From Deltaproteobacteria bacterium (GTDB lineage: Bacteria; Myxococcota; JACRCW01): DNA of 41,327 nt. Below the pieces are notes generated by a model that saw only the letters and a list, made by a program, of their open reading frames with translations, ran no database searches and was not told the origin of the DNA. Of this stretch, positions 30,201 to 37,497 are shown one piece after another. The stretch covers positions 1-41,327 of the forward strand of contig JACRCW010000132.1 in assembly GCA_016218805.1 (NCBI GenBank), read 5' to 3'. Each line of letters starts with the position of its first letter. Position 1 is the stretch's first letter. A program made the position numbers and the translations under genes.

Positions 30201-32358
30201 CGGAGAAGCCAACCTGGACGGGAGCAACTTCACGCCGTGCACCGCGTGCGCGCAAGGCGAGTACTGCGCCGGCGCCAACGCGCCGCCCGTGCCGTGCGTG
30301 GCAGGCGAGGTGGACGACGACAATTCCCCCACGACGCCGTGCCTGGCCTGCGAGGCGGGCCAGTACTGTCCGGGCGGCGCCAACGACGCCTCCGCCTGCC
30401 CGCCGGGAACCTCAGACGCTGACCTGAGTTCCGCTACGCCCTGCGGCGCGTGTGCGGCCGGCCAGTTCTGCGCCGGCGGCGCCGCACCGGCCGCGGACTG
30501 CGCGCCCGGCCAGGCGGATGACGACCGCGATCCCGCCACGCCCTGTCGCCCCTGTGTGGCGGGCGAGTTCTGCGGCGGTGGGGCGCAGGCGCCGGTGACG
30601 TGCGCCGCGGGCACGGCGGATGCGGACGGGGACCCGTCCACCGCGTGCGTGGCGTGCAGCGCGGGCACCTACTGCGCGGGCGGTCCCGCCGCGGTGGTGA
30701 CCTGCGCGCCCGCGGGTGTTGACCATGACAGCGATCCCGCCACGCCGTGCGTGTTCAATGCCACGCACGTCATTGGCGGACGCGTGGTGGGTGACCCGCT
30801 GGCGACGCCGCTGGTGCTGCAGAACAACCTTACGGATGACACCCAGGTGGCGGCCGTGCCGGTGTTCACTTTTGCGCAGGCCTTGCCTGAGGGCGCTCCC
30901 TACTCCGTCACCGTGCTCCAACCGCCCCAGGGCATGGCCTGCGCGGTGTCCAACGGCACAGGCACCGTGGGAGCCACGGACGTCACGGACGTGGTGGTCC
31001 GCTGTTACCTGCGCGTCAGCCCGCCGGACTTTGCCTGGTTTGACGCCACGGACACCGCCACACTCACCAAGGACGCGTCCGGCAACGTCACCCAGTGGCG
31101 GGACAAGAGCGGGCAGGGGAGGCATGCGTCCGTTGCCGGCGCGGCGCCCGTGTGGCGGGCGGCGGTTTCCCCAGCGGGTGGCGCCGCCGTGGAATTCAAC
31201 GGTTCCACCGTGGCGCTCCAGACGGCCAGCGTGCCGACGAGCGCGCTGATGACGATCTTTGTCGTCTACCAGATGAATACGCCGCAGGCGTGGGGCGCCC
31301 TGCTCAACCAGGACCATGACACGTATTTCTCCATCCGGAAGGCGGAGGTGGGCATGGCCGCGGGTGGCCTGAACTTCCACATCCGCAACAACAACGACGA
31401 GCCGGCGCTCGCCATCCAAACGGGTGCGTGGCAGGTGCTGACGGTGGTGCAGGACCTGGATGTCACGTTCATGTCCCACGCCGGCGGCGAGGCAACGCTG
31501 GCCTTCCAGCTGCCCATTGACGCGGGCTCCGCGCCCATCACCCTCGGCAATTCGTTCATCTCCGGGCAGTCCATGGGCGGGCACATTGCCGAGATCCGCG
31601 CGTACAGCTGGCCGCTGTCACCCCCGGAGCGCACGGCGGTGGAAGCTGAGCTTGCCGCCAAGCACACGCTGCAGCCGCCCGTCGGGTTTGGGCTGCGCGC
31701 GGCGTACAACGCACGCGCCACGGCGACGCTCACGCGCGACGGGGCGGACCGGGTCAGCGCCTGGGCCGACAGCGCCGGCATCTCCGCCGCGCTGGGGCCC
31801 TACGGCACGGCGCCTCGGTACGTCACCGGCCTGTTTGGGGACCGGCCCGGCGTGGACTTCACCGGCCGTGCGGGTCTGAGTGCGGCCAACATCCCATTGG
31901 GATTGGATGCGACCGTGTTTGCCGTCTTCCGGCAGGGCAATCCGGAACGGTGGGGCGCCATTGCCCACCACGGCAGCCGGGACATGGACTGGTCACTGGA
32001 ACAGTCCGGGTCCCAGGTTGCGGGCGCCATCCACTTCCAGTCCAACAATGACAACGCGGGCGCCGAACTGGTCTGCCGTGCCGGCCCCACCTACATCCTG
32101 GCCGGCCGCACCATGGGAGGGTTGCGCGAGTTGACCGCCACCTCCACCGACGAGGGGACGGTGTTTGCGGCGTCCCAGGGCGTGTCCATCACGCCGGGCA
32201 ACAAGACGCTGTACGTGGGCCGCAGCGACGCGGACGAGGCCTCCAACGCGTACCTGGGTGAGCTGCTGTACTTTGACCGGCCGCTGGAGGACCCGGAGCG
32301 GGACGCCGTCATCACCTACCTGCAGCACGCGTGGCGGGTGGGACCCGGGTCGCTGTAG
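24262..32358 (+). CDS. Operon gene F: giant lipoprotein with Cys-rich array, fibrinogen-like and LamG-like domains
   Basis: This 2698-residue protein starts with GTG overlapping the stop of gene E and has a clear lipobox (GTLLLAC). In order: a VWA-like domain lacking the DxSxS metal motif (about 45-230); an IPT/TIG-like domain (about 303-383); a TSP3 calcium segment (about 384-423, DTDGDGLDDGADDC); 17 Cys-rich repeats (about 430-1290); a fibrinogen C-terminal-like domain (about 1291-1508; QCDMTTERGGWTLVG); four more Cys repeats; a second fibrinogen-like domain (about 1733-1950; YCDMDTDQGGWTLVG); half a repeat; about six shorter C--G-YC-GG units (about 1976-2163); one beta repeat of the type seen in gene B (about 2167-2252); and two LamG/ConA-like domains (about 2253-2698). 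It probably forms a long membrane-tethered adhesin that binds sugars or surface ligands. It is the last gene of the operon; the gene on the other strand ends 13 bases away. Confidence 0.9.
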   Translation: MSAARIHLAALACGTLLLACPRPAPTVTADDPAPRLEGLGDGALLSQGAHDVMLVVHHALDYDATEVERQVQLGLALVDAAKAQHEAGRATVKLGVVAVGRQAQVVLPLTDDVAQWRGALVNGASFEIEGAAAVAAGVEAALSELVGARSRGAALPVIFHAATRGEAVTPMLAEQLAAAGVVLVGVGAEASGVQPEEGAHVASLVVPADGDAVARLGGLLAWGGAPLRLGGRVGSGWGVRLAVLDAAGEVVLRGASEGTEVNADLDWRPADQGRRFNIRITATHPDRPDRERIYAVRALPQDRQPVVLDVSPAVAAPGQSVTVTGRFFDVSTGGAVLDVGTETTPTAVTKVSLQFVVPVGAVDGALVVRSGGVASVPALFRVDTDGDTLADGDELARGTDPARRDTDGDGLDDGADDCPAEASGVRHVDARGCTLCTDGQMNGPETDVDCGGPCAPCAGGGACAVAADCAGGACLGGRCLPDHCQSGTEDGDEVATDCGGSCGPCADGVRCVLGLDCDSHTCLAHVCRAASCANGVKDGTESATDCGGACTPCAEAAACVVASDCASARCVDGLCAPSLCDDAVLNGSESDVDCGGLCTGCETALHCHAHADCASGVCTEGACAASTCNDSVRNGDETGRDCGGGRCLACGQGDFCAAATDCVTGVCEAGVCAPPRCGDGVRNAEETDVDCGGGCDRCALGRACLADTDCASAACQDATLCVLPSCVNAALDGEETDVDCGGGCIPCHAGRACLLAGDCASQRCGPDSVCLPPACDDQLRNGTETDVDCGSTCPERCAQDRRCTLDNDCVTGVCVAGSCAAPSCTDGVQNGLERGVDCAGGTCGRCTEGSSCLEDVDCASDHCISGRCLSPTCADGQLNGSETSLDCGGACPGCLEGERCNVDADCAERVCVDAADAGSAAGRACAAPTCLDGVRNGGEGDVDCGGECDPCAVGRTCNTGAQCASQVCTPDGSGTHCAEPSCTDGQMNGAEVGQDCGGGCPGCADGEACAVDGDCTSGVCSAEGGAPRCAAATCADQVRNGSEGDVDCGAACPERCATGLTCNDATDCNDGRCDNGVCPPAACDDGVHNGAETGVDCGGGCPGCADGTACAAATDCASKVCSGATSTCAVPSCDDGQLNGTETALDCGGGCTGCPLWSPCKVTSDCGPDLACQMAGDDANTMALACVDARSCFDGVKNLDEADVDCGPFAPCPLCGVGSTCRSVHDCSTSLCVEGRCRADSAFDKTMNGGETDVDCGGDALPCQVGQHCAVSTDCRSGWCHAAVCDYAPSCATLLRSNAAAPSGSYLLLPPGERTAVPVQCDMTTERGGWTLVGHATGVPIKDVGSEYYADLGRTQPTAPAQGVWRGLRGLSVDNVDMRFACSPTAGAPLAVDLSFFSVDWYAHLTAGTDADSCFGVPGSISLAPARRNNLDGTALGAGTPWERGALVGESFCGDADDFTVDFSESGLDGNELDGTDWGEDDGQPKCGSGYAPAGAWELWVREAVDACANNVRDDGEDGVDCGGSCGACPAPCTTNAECPSNICLHGGCEPARCVDRLRNGDESDVDCGGSCAPCEPRKACRSAADCAEGQCAEGVCRPAACYDGQISTYRFVYDCIGDILCRLDEFTEPEIDCGGPCSPCQRGHACYRPEDCTTGYCPTNPAVQDDGGVLYVGVCTDDPCHDGALTVTQLETDVDCGGPACGKCAGGKSCMQGSDCFSGDCVNGTCRGLASCLDVQGLPGTHPSGLYDLTTPDGTHAVYCDMDTDQGGWTLVGASAGTPPSDEAGAFHADLQTLVPAAAHPGIWNGPRTQMGARQDVRFACGRLGSTTGMVVDLTFYGVDWYTVMTTGTEAESCLNQGDGAGFSRPEPARRNNVTGVDVAAGTAWAAGFLETEDSCASPDDFTVDLADRGLDSNEADGTDWGLDDGLAKCGSQVGDGWAWFVFVREGSACRDGVRGPGEDWIDCGGPCRACPVVPACVPGEANLDGSNFTPCTACAQGEYCAGANAPPVPCVAGEVDDDNSPTTPCLACEAGQYCPGGANDASACPPGTSDADLSSATPCGACAAGQFCAGGAAPAADCAPGQADDDRDPATPCRPCVAGEFCGGGAQAPVTCAAGTADADGDPSTACVACSAGTYCAGGPAAVVTCAPAGVDHDSDPATPCVFNATHVIGGRVVGDPLATPLVLQNNLTDDTQVAAVPVFTFAQALPEGAPYSVTVLQPPQGMACAVSNGTGTVGATDVTDVVVRCYLRVSPPDFAWFDATDTATLTKDASGNVTQWRDKSGQGRHASVAGAAPVWRAAVSPAGGAAVEFNGSTVALQTASVPTSALMTIFVVYQMNTPQAWGALLNQDHDTYFSIRKAEVGMAAGGLNFHIRNNNDEPALAIQTGAWQVLTVVQDLDVTFMSHAGGEATLAFQLPIDAGSAPITLGNSFISGQSMGGHIAEIRAYSWPLSPPERTAVEAELAAKHTLQPPVGFGLRAAYNARATATLTRDGADRVSAWADSAGISAALGPYGTAPRYVTGLFGDRPGVDFTGRAGLSAANIPLGLDATVFAVFRQGNPERWGAIAHHGSRDMDWSLEQSGSQVAGAIHFQSNNDNAGAELVCRAGPTYILAGRTMGGLRELTATSTDEGTVFAASQGVSITPGNKTLYVGRSDADEASNAYLGELLYFDRPLEDPERDAVITYLQHAWRVGPGSL
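25557..28130 (+). repeat. Tandem Cys-rich coding repeat array in gene F
   Basis: Seventeen head-to-tail units of roughly 48 residues follow the pattern C-DG--NG-ETDVDCGG-C--C--G--C----DC-S--C--G-C. Four more full units and a half unit occur between and after the two fibrinogen-like domains (28782-30180). Unit 17 lacks its first Cys. Units 10, 15 and 20 are longer, with insertions. The units differ at many codons, so this is an old, diverged array rather than a recent expansion. Each unit has 8 Cys, which implies a rigid disulphide-bonded rod. Confidence 0.9.
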
Positions 32359-32371
32359 GCGGATGCCGCGC

Positions 32372-35300
32372 TCAGGCGCCGCGGAGCGTGTTCTCCTGGT
32401 CCAGCGCGTCCACCAGGTCGCGACCTGACAGCTTCTCAGCCTGGGCGCGCGCTTCCTCCATGAGGCGGCGCGCGTCATTGCTGCGGCCCAGCACGCCGGA
32501 TGCGCGCGCCAACTCCTGCAGCACCGCCACGCGCAGCCGGCCGGCGGCCGCGGGCGCCAGGGCGGTGGCCTGCTCCAGGTGTGACGCCGCCACGCGGGCG
32601 TCCGCCGGGGCGGCCAGCTGCGCGTGCAGCGCGGACAGCAGCGCCTGTTGCGCGCGCGGGAGCACGTGGGACAGCGGGACGCATTCGTCCAGCGTGGCAG
32701 CGGCGGAGTCCGCTGCCCCGGCCCGCATCCACGCGCGCACCAGCAGCAGCCGCCCGCGCAGGGCCCACGCGCGTTGGCCCAGCGCGTCCAGCATGTCCAC
32801 CGCGCCCAGCGTTGCGTGCGCGCTTGCGGCCGGTGACGTTGTCAGCAGGCACTCCCCCAGGCGAAGGCGCGCCAGGGCACCGCACGGGTGCAGCGGCGTG
32901 AGCCGGGAGCGGGTGACCAGCGTCTCCAGCGCGCGCACCGCGTCCGCCGTGTGGCCCATGCCGGCCAGCGCCCCGGCGCGGGCCACGCCCAGGTCCACCA
33001 GCGCGGCGTGCAGCGTGGCATCCGCCGGCGCGGTGTCTGACGGTGCGTGCGGCAGCCCCTGGTCCCGCAGGCCGCCGTCCACCTGTTCAGCAAACACCAG
33101 CGCTTTGTCCGGTTGTCCGTCCTGCCACAGCGCTTCCACGTGCGCGGCCGCCAGGCGCGTGCGCAGGGCCGCGTGCCCCGTCTTGGGCAGCACCTTGCGC
33201 CCGGCCCGCGCGGCCAGCGCGGCCGCGGGGTGGTCATCCGCCATGAGGTTGGCCAGCGCGCGCACCAGCCACGCTTCCCCGCGCAGTTCCGGCGGCGCGG
33301 TCAGGTCATCCGTCAGCGCGGTGCACGCGCGGTCCGCCTCCAGCGGCTGCGCCCGCGCCAGGTGCGCCTGCGCCAATGACAGGGTGGCCACGTGCGCGTG
33401 GGCTCCCAGCTCGGCCGCCTGCTCGTAGAGCCCCGCGGCCTCGTCTACGTGGAGCAGCGCCTGCATGGTCTGCGCGGCCTGCAGCAGCAGCGGGACGGCA
33501 CGCGCCGGGTCAGGGCCGCGGCGCAGGTGGTAGGCCGCGCGGCCGGGGCCGCCGGTGAGTTCCGTCCACGGGATGGCGCGCAGCGCCTCCGCCGCAGCGG
33601 CGTGCCAGCGGGTGCGGGCGGCGGGCGGGAGGCTGTCATAGGCCACCTCGTGCAGGCGCGTGGAGGTGAAGCGGTATCCCACCACGCCACCCACCACCGT
33701 GGAGGCCAGCAGGCGCTCGTGCACCAGTTGGCCCAGCCGCCCCATCACGTCGGACAGGCCCGCGCCGCCGCGCTCGCGCTGCAGGGTGCGCCAGAGCAGC
33801 ACCCCCTCAAACTCCATCCCCAGCACCGCGCCCACGCGCACCAGGTCCCGCACGTCGTCGGGCAGCGCGTCCAGCCGCAGCTGCCAGGCCTCGCGCGGGT
33901 CCGTGGAGCCCCGCGTCTCCGCCCACGCCTCGCCAAACGCGCGCCCCTGCGCCATGCGCGTGCGGCAGGAGGCCGCCATTTCGCGCACGCGCCGGGGCCA
34001 GGGCGGGGGGTCAGTGAGGCCGGCCAGCAGTGCGTCACGGTCCACGCCCAGCCAGTCGGGGTCCGGCACGCCCATCTCGTGGACAAACATCTCCACCGCG
34101 CGCGCGGGCACCAGCGGCGGGAGCTGGTAGAGCCGCGCGCCGGAGTGCTGCAGCGCGCGGGCAACGTGCGGCGGCAGCGCGGCAGACGCGTCCGGGTCAT
34201 GCGTGGCGGTGGCCACCATCACCACCGGGCCGCGGACCGCCCGCCGCACCAGCACCGTCCACGCCGCCAGCGTGACCAGGTCCGCGCGGTGCACGTCCTC
34301 CAGCACCACCAGCAGCGGCGCATCGGCCGCGCGCGCGCGCAGCAGGTCCGCCAGCAGCTCCAGCGCCGGGGGCGGCGGGTGGGCGGGGTCCGGCGGTGCG
34401 CTCTCCGGCAGCTGCGTGCGGCCCAGCAGCTTCCACGCGGCGCGCGGCACGGGACGGCCGTCGCCCAGCAGCGGGGTCAGCGCGGCCTCCACAGCGGCAT
34501 TCCACGCCGCCGACCCCGTCCCCGGCGGGAGGCGCAGCACGTCGCGGAACAGCCGGGCGATGGGGGAGGGCGGCCACTGCGCGGGGTCCTCGGCGCAGTG
34601 CACCACGCACCCGCGCAGGCCCTGCTGCGCCGCCTCCTCCGCCATGGCCATGGCGGCCTCCGTCTTCCCCGCGCCGTGCGGACCCACCAGGACCGCCGCG
34701 CTGCCCTGTCCCAGCCCAAGCGCGTGGTGCAGCATACGCGTCAGCCGCCGTTTGAGACGGTCGCGCGGGTCTTCGCTGCTGGCTTCGTCAACGCTGACGT
34801 CACGCGCGGGCGCGGGTGGACCCGGCGGCCCGGCCGGCAGCAGCGTGGACAGCTCAAACACGCCCCAGCCGCGCGGCGGCCGGCCCACCGCCACCTGCCC
34901 AATGCCGTGCCCGTGTGCCGACCCGGCGAGCAGCCGCCACGCCGTTTCACCACACAGCACCTGTCCGCGCGCGGCGTGCCCGGCCAGGTCCAGGGCCACC
35001 ACGGCCGGGCCGCCCACCACCGCCAGCTCGCGCTTCAGCGGGCTGCCCACGTCCCCCACGTACGCGCGCCCGGTCTCCAGGCCCGCGCGGATGGACCAGC
35101 GCGTGCGCTCGTCCTGGAGGCGCGCGGACAGCGCCAGCGCGCAGGCGGCGGCCTGCCGCGAGGCCGCCCGCGGCGTGTCCCGCAGGCCAAAGGCCACCAC
35201 CGCGGTGCTGCCCCCCGCCACCAGGTCCAGGTGCAGGGCGGTGCCGCCGTGTTCGTTGACCGCGTCGTGGAATGCGCGCACGCCGGCGGACAGGTCCAGC

Positions 35301-36205
35301 AGCACGTCGTGGTCCTCGGCGTCGTCCGGGTAGTCCACCTCCAGCGGGAAGGCGGCCACCGTCACCGGCCGCACTTCGCCGGTGACGCGCACGGCGTGGT
35401 CCGGGCTCTCCACGCGCGGCTGCACCGCCGGCGGCATCAGCGGCGCCAGCAGCCGGTAGTAGGAACCCGGATTGCGTGCGAACAGCGGCCCCAGGTCCGC
35501 CACCCGCGCGGGCAGGCCCGCCACGTCCGGCGGCACGTTCATGAGCCGCCGCCCCGCGCCGCGCTGCGGCCCAATGTGCGCCTGCCACCCGGTGAGCGCC
35601 GCCACCAGGGACGGGCCGACCACCAGGTCACCGGGAGCGGCGGCATCCCGCAGCTGCGCCACGGTGGCGCACAGCTTCCCCAGCACCAGCTGCTGCAGGC
35701 GGTTGCCCGGCGTCTCCACCAGCGCCAGGCGGAACCGCCCCAGCTCCGCGCCGGCGCGCATGGTGAAGCGGTTGGGGAAGGCCTCGCGCAGCACCTGCAG
35801 CATTTCCACGCCGCAGCGCGCGGCGCGGTGCGCGGGGGCGGCGCCCGCATCAGAGTGGGACCACGGCGCCGGACCCATCCCTGGTACGCGGTGGGTGAAC
35901 ATGCACAGGATGCCCGTGGGTGAGAACGTCAGCAGGTACCCGCCGCGTGGGAACAGCGCCTCCTCCAGGATGCGGCGCAGCGCCACGGACAGCTCGCCGG
36001 CCAGCCGGGCCGCCTCGTCGTCCGCGCCGCCCTGGCCGCGGCGCTCGTAGCGCGGGGGGACCACCGCCAGGTCCACGGACAGCAGGCAGCCATCCACCCA
36101 GCGCACGGACGGGCGCGGGCGGACGCCGTCCACCACCGCCTCCTCCACCAGGTTGTACGGGAGGAAGGTGATGAGGCGCTGCAGGCGGGCAAGGTCTGCG
36201 TCCAC
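32372..36205 (-). CDS. STAND-type ATPase with tandem degenerate cyclase domains and TPRs
   Basis: This 1277-residue cytoplasmic signalling protein starts at a GTG at 36205. Two class III nucleotidyl cyclase-like domains (about 35-215 and 285-440) are followed by a P-loop ATPase module with Walker A GPHGAGKT (about 505-512) and Walker B LLVVLEDVHRAD (about 630), and a long helical C-terminus (about 870-1265) that looks like TPR or similar repeats. The layout matches soluble adenylyl cyclase-like proteins and the AAA/LuxR-type regulators common in Myxococcota. Both cyclase domains look inactive: the metal-binding Asp of the usual GD-ALAxF segment is missing (SPTGILCMF and GGSTAVVAF), and only the first keeps an Asp at the other site. 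It may act as a nucleotide or bicarbonate sensor or a scaffold. It lies 47 bases after a Cys-rich lipoprotein gene on the same strand. Confidence 0.85.
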   Translation of the reverse strand: MDADLARLQRLITFLPYNLVEEAVVDGVRPRPSVRWVDGCLLSVDLAVVPPRYERRGQGGADDEAARLAGELSVALRRILEEALFPRGGYLLTFSPTGILCMFTHRVPGMGPAPWSHSDAGAAPAHRAARCGVEMLQVLREAFPNRFTMRAGAELGRFRLALVETPGNRLQQLVLGKLCATVAQLRDAAAPGDLVVGPSLVAALTGWQAHIGPQRGAGRRLMNVPPDVAGLPARVADLGPLFARNPGSYYRLLAPLMPPAVQPRVESPDHAVRVTGEVRPVTVAAFPLEVDYPDDAEDHDVLLDLSAGVRAFHDAVNEHGGTALHLDLVAGGSTAVVAFGLRDTPRAASRQAAACALALSARLQDERTRWSIRAGLETGRAYVGDVGSPLKRELAVVGGPAVVALDLAGHAARGQVLCGETAWRLLAGSAHGHGIGQVAVGRPPRGWGVFELSTLLPAGPPGPPAPARDVSVDEASSEDPRDRLKRRLTRMLHHALGLGQGSAAVLVGPHGAGKTEAAMAMAEEAAQQGLRGCVVHCAEDPAQWPPSPIARLFRDVLRLPPGTGSAAWNAAVEAALTPLLGDGRPVPRAAWKLLGRTQLPESAPPDPAHPPPPALELLADLLRARAADAPLLVVLEDVHRADLVTLAAWTVLVRRAVRGPVVMVATATHDPDASAALPPHVARALQHSGARLYQLPPLVPARAVEMFVHEMGVPDPDWLGVDRDALLAGLTDPPPWPRRVREMAASCRTRMAQGRAFGEAWAETRGSTDPREAWQLRLDALPDDVRDLVRVGAVLGMEFEGVLLWRTLQRERGGAGLSDVMGRLGQLVHERLLASTVVGGVVGYRFTSTRLHEVAYDSLPPAARTRWHAAAAEALRAIPWTELTGGPGRAAYHLRRGPDPARAVPLLLQAAQTMQALLHVDEAAGLYEQAAELGAHAHVATLSLAQAHLARAQPLEADRACTALTDDLTAPPELRGEAWLVRALANLMADDHPAAALAARAGRKVLPKTGHAALRTRLAAAHVEALWQDGQPDKALVFAEQVDGGLRDQGLPHAPSDTAPADATLHAALVDLGVARAGALAGMGHTADAVRALETLVTRSRLTPLHPCGALARLRLGECLLTTSPAASAHATLGAVDMLDALGQRAWALRGRLLLVRAWMRAGAADSAAATLDECVPLSHVLPRAQQALLSALHAQLAAPADARVAASHLEQATALAPAAAGRLRVAVLQELARASGVLGRSNDARRLMEEARAQAEKLSGRDLVDALDQENTLRGA

Positions 36206-36252
36206 GCGCGGACCTTCACACGGCGGGCGCGCACGTCACAACGGCCGGAACG

Positions 36253-37329
36253 TCACCGCACGCAGTAGCGCTTGGGACTGCCGGTTCCCCCGCACGTGTA
36301 CAGGCGCCCACCGGCGGAATCCAACACCGGGTCGCACGCCGCGTCGGATGATTCGCACGAGCAGAAGTTGGCGCCGGAACAGGTCTGGCCCCAGTCGCAA
36401 TCGCCGCTGTCGCCGCATTCGCAGCGCCCCAGGAATGAGCCCGCCCCGTCTGAACAGGTCTGCCCACCCGCGCACGTGGTGGCGCAGGACCCGCAGTGCT
36501 GCGCGTCGGTGTGGATGTTCACTTCGCAGGCGTTGTCATCATTGCCGTCGCAGTTGGCGGTGGCGTTGGAGCAGGTGGAGATGCTGCACGCCGTGGCCAG
36601 CGCCCCGGAGTTCCCCGCGCACGTGTAGTGGTCCGCTTCATCCAGCGTCAGCGCCAGGCTCCGGCAACTCCCGCAGGCGGTGCCACAGTGGGAGGGCGTG
36701 TCACACGCCGTGCAGGTGTTGCCGGGTCCGCACCAGAACCCGGACTGGCACGCCGGGCTGCAGCCGCCGCCGCCGGAGGACAAGGGCGCCGCCGAAGAGG
36801 AGGGGGCCGCCGCGCTGCTGGACGCTGCCGCGGCGGAGGAGGACGGCGCTGCGGCCGACGACGAGGAGGCGCGGGCGGAGGAAGAGGGCGCTGCGGTTGA
36901 GGACGACCGCGGGCCGGAGCTGGGCGCCGAGGACGGGAGCGCGGCGGAGGAGGCCGGGGCGGAAGCGCCCGACGCCGCCGAGGACCCGCCCGCGCGGGAG
37001 GTGAGGCCGCCGGAGGTCCCCGACGACGCTGGGTGGGAGGAACTGTCTGCGGCGGCCCGGCTGGAACTGGTCAGCGCCCCCGACGAGGTGCTGCCGGCGG
37101 TACCGGATGAACTGGAGCTGGTCTGCCCGGTGCCGGGGGTGCCGCATTCGGCGCCTCCGCAGCGGCCGCCTGCGCAGTCAAACCCGGAACCGCAGTCATC
37201 CGCGACATCACAGGCCTTCCCGCAGACGTCCACCGGCGCCACCACGTCACACGCACCGGCCCAGGCAAGCAAGCTGGCGGACACCGCGGCGGCGGCGCGG
37301 GGACCGAACGGACGGCGACGGTCAGACAT
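36253..37329 (-). CDS. Ser-rich, Cys-rich lipoprotein
   Basis: This 358-residue exported protein has a lipobox at AWAGAC (Cys27). A Cys-rich module (about 37-66; CGKACDVADDCGSGFDC) is followed by a long Ser/Ala low-complexity linker (about 70-190, units like AAAPSSSA) and a C-terminal Cys-rich region containing the Myxococcota-type repeat CDGNDDNACEVNIHTDAQHC. The GGAGG sits one base before the ATG at 37332 and four before the ATG at 37329, so I use the second. The linker type matches that of the DUF1554-like lipoprotein at 5979-6824, suggesting a shared way of extending a head domain from the surface. No function can be assigned. The STAND ATPase gene follows on the same strand. Confidence 0.82.
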   Translation of the reverse strand: MSDRRRPFGPRAAAAVSASLLAWAGACDVVAPVDVCGKACDVADDCGSGFDCAGGRCGGAECGTPGTGQTSSSSSGTAGSTSSGALTSSSRAAADSSSHPASSGTSGGLTSRAGGSSAASGASAPASSAALPSSAPSSGPRSSSTAAPSSSARASSSSAAAPSSSAAAASSSAAAPSSSAAPLSSGGGGCSPACQSGFWCGPGNTCTACDTPSHCGTACGSCRSLALTLDEADHYTCAGNSGALATACSISTCSNATANCDGNDDNACEVNIHTDAQHCGSCATTCAGGQTCSDGAGSFLGRCECGDSGDCDWGQTCSGANFCSCESSDAACDPVLDSAGGRLYTCGGTGSPKRYCVR

Positions 37330-37360
37330 CATCCCTCCGTGTGACGGCGCGCGGTGGGTC

Positions 37361-37412
37361 CGGGCCGGTGAGCACGACAACCGTACGCCCGCCCGCACTC
37401 GGGGACCAGAAT
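37361..37412. repeat. 52-bp intergenic repeat, copy 1
   Basis: This 52-bp stretch between two lipoprotein genes matches 40779-40830 at 51 of 52 positions in the same orientation. It lies 31 bases upstream of the ATG of the 358-aa gene and 85 bases downstream of the stop of the 640-aa gene. A protein-coding role is unlikely, because it is intergenic in both places. Confidence 0.9.
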
Positions 37413-37497
37413 GCGTCTGGAGGAACCGCGTTGGCGGGCTGGCCGCGGCAATCAGACCCGTTGTTCACAGAACCGCGCGCCTTGGACGGCCACGCCT

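Noticed and set aside
33392..35923. 843-residue plus-strand open frame across the STAND ATPase gene
   Set aside because: Antisense shadow in GC-rich DNA: Arg/His/Gly/Gln-rich composition, no motifs, while the minus strand has Walker motifs and normal composition.
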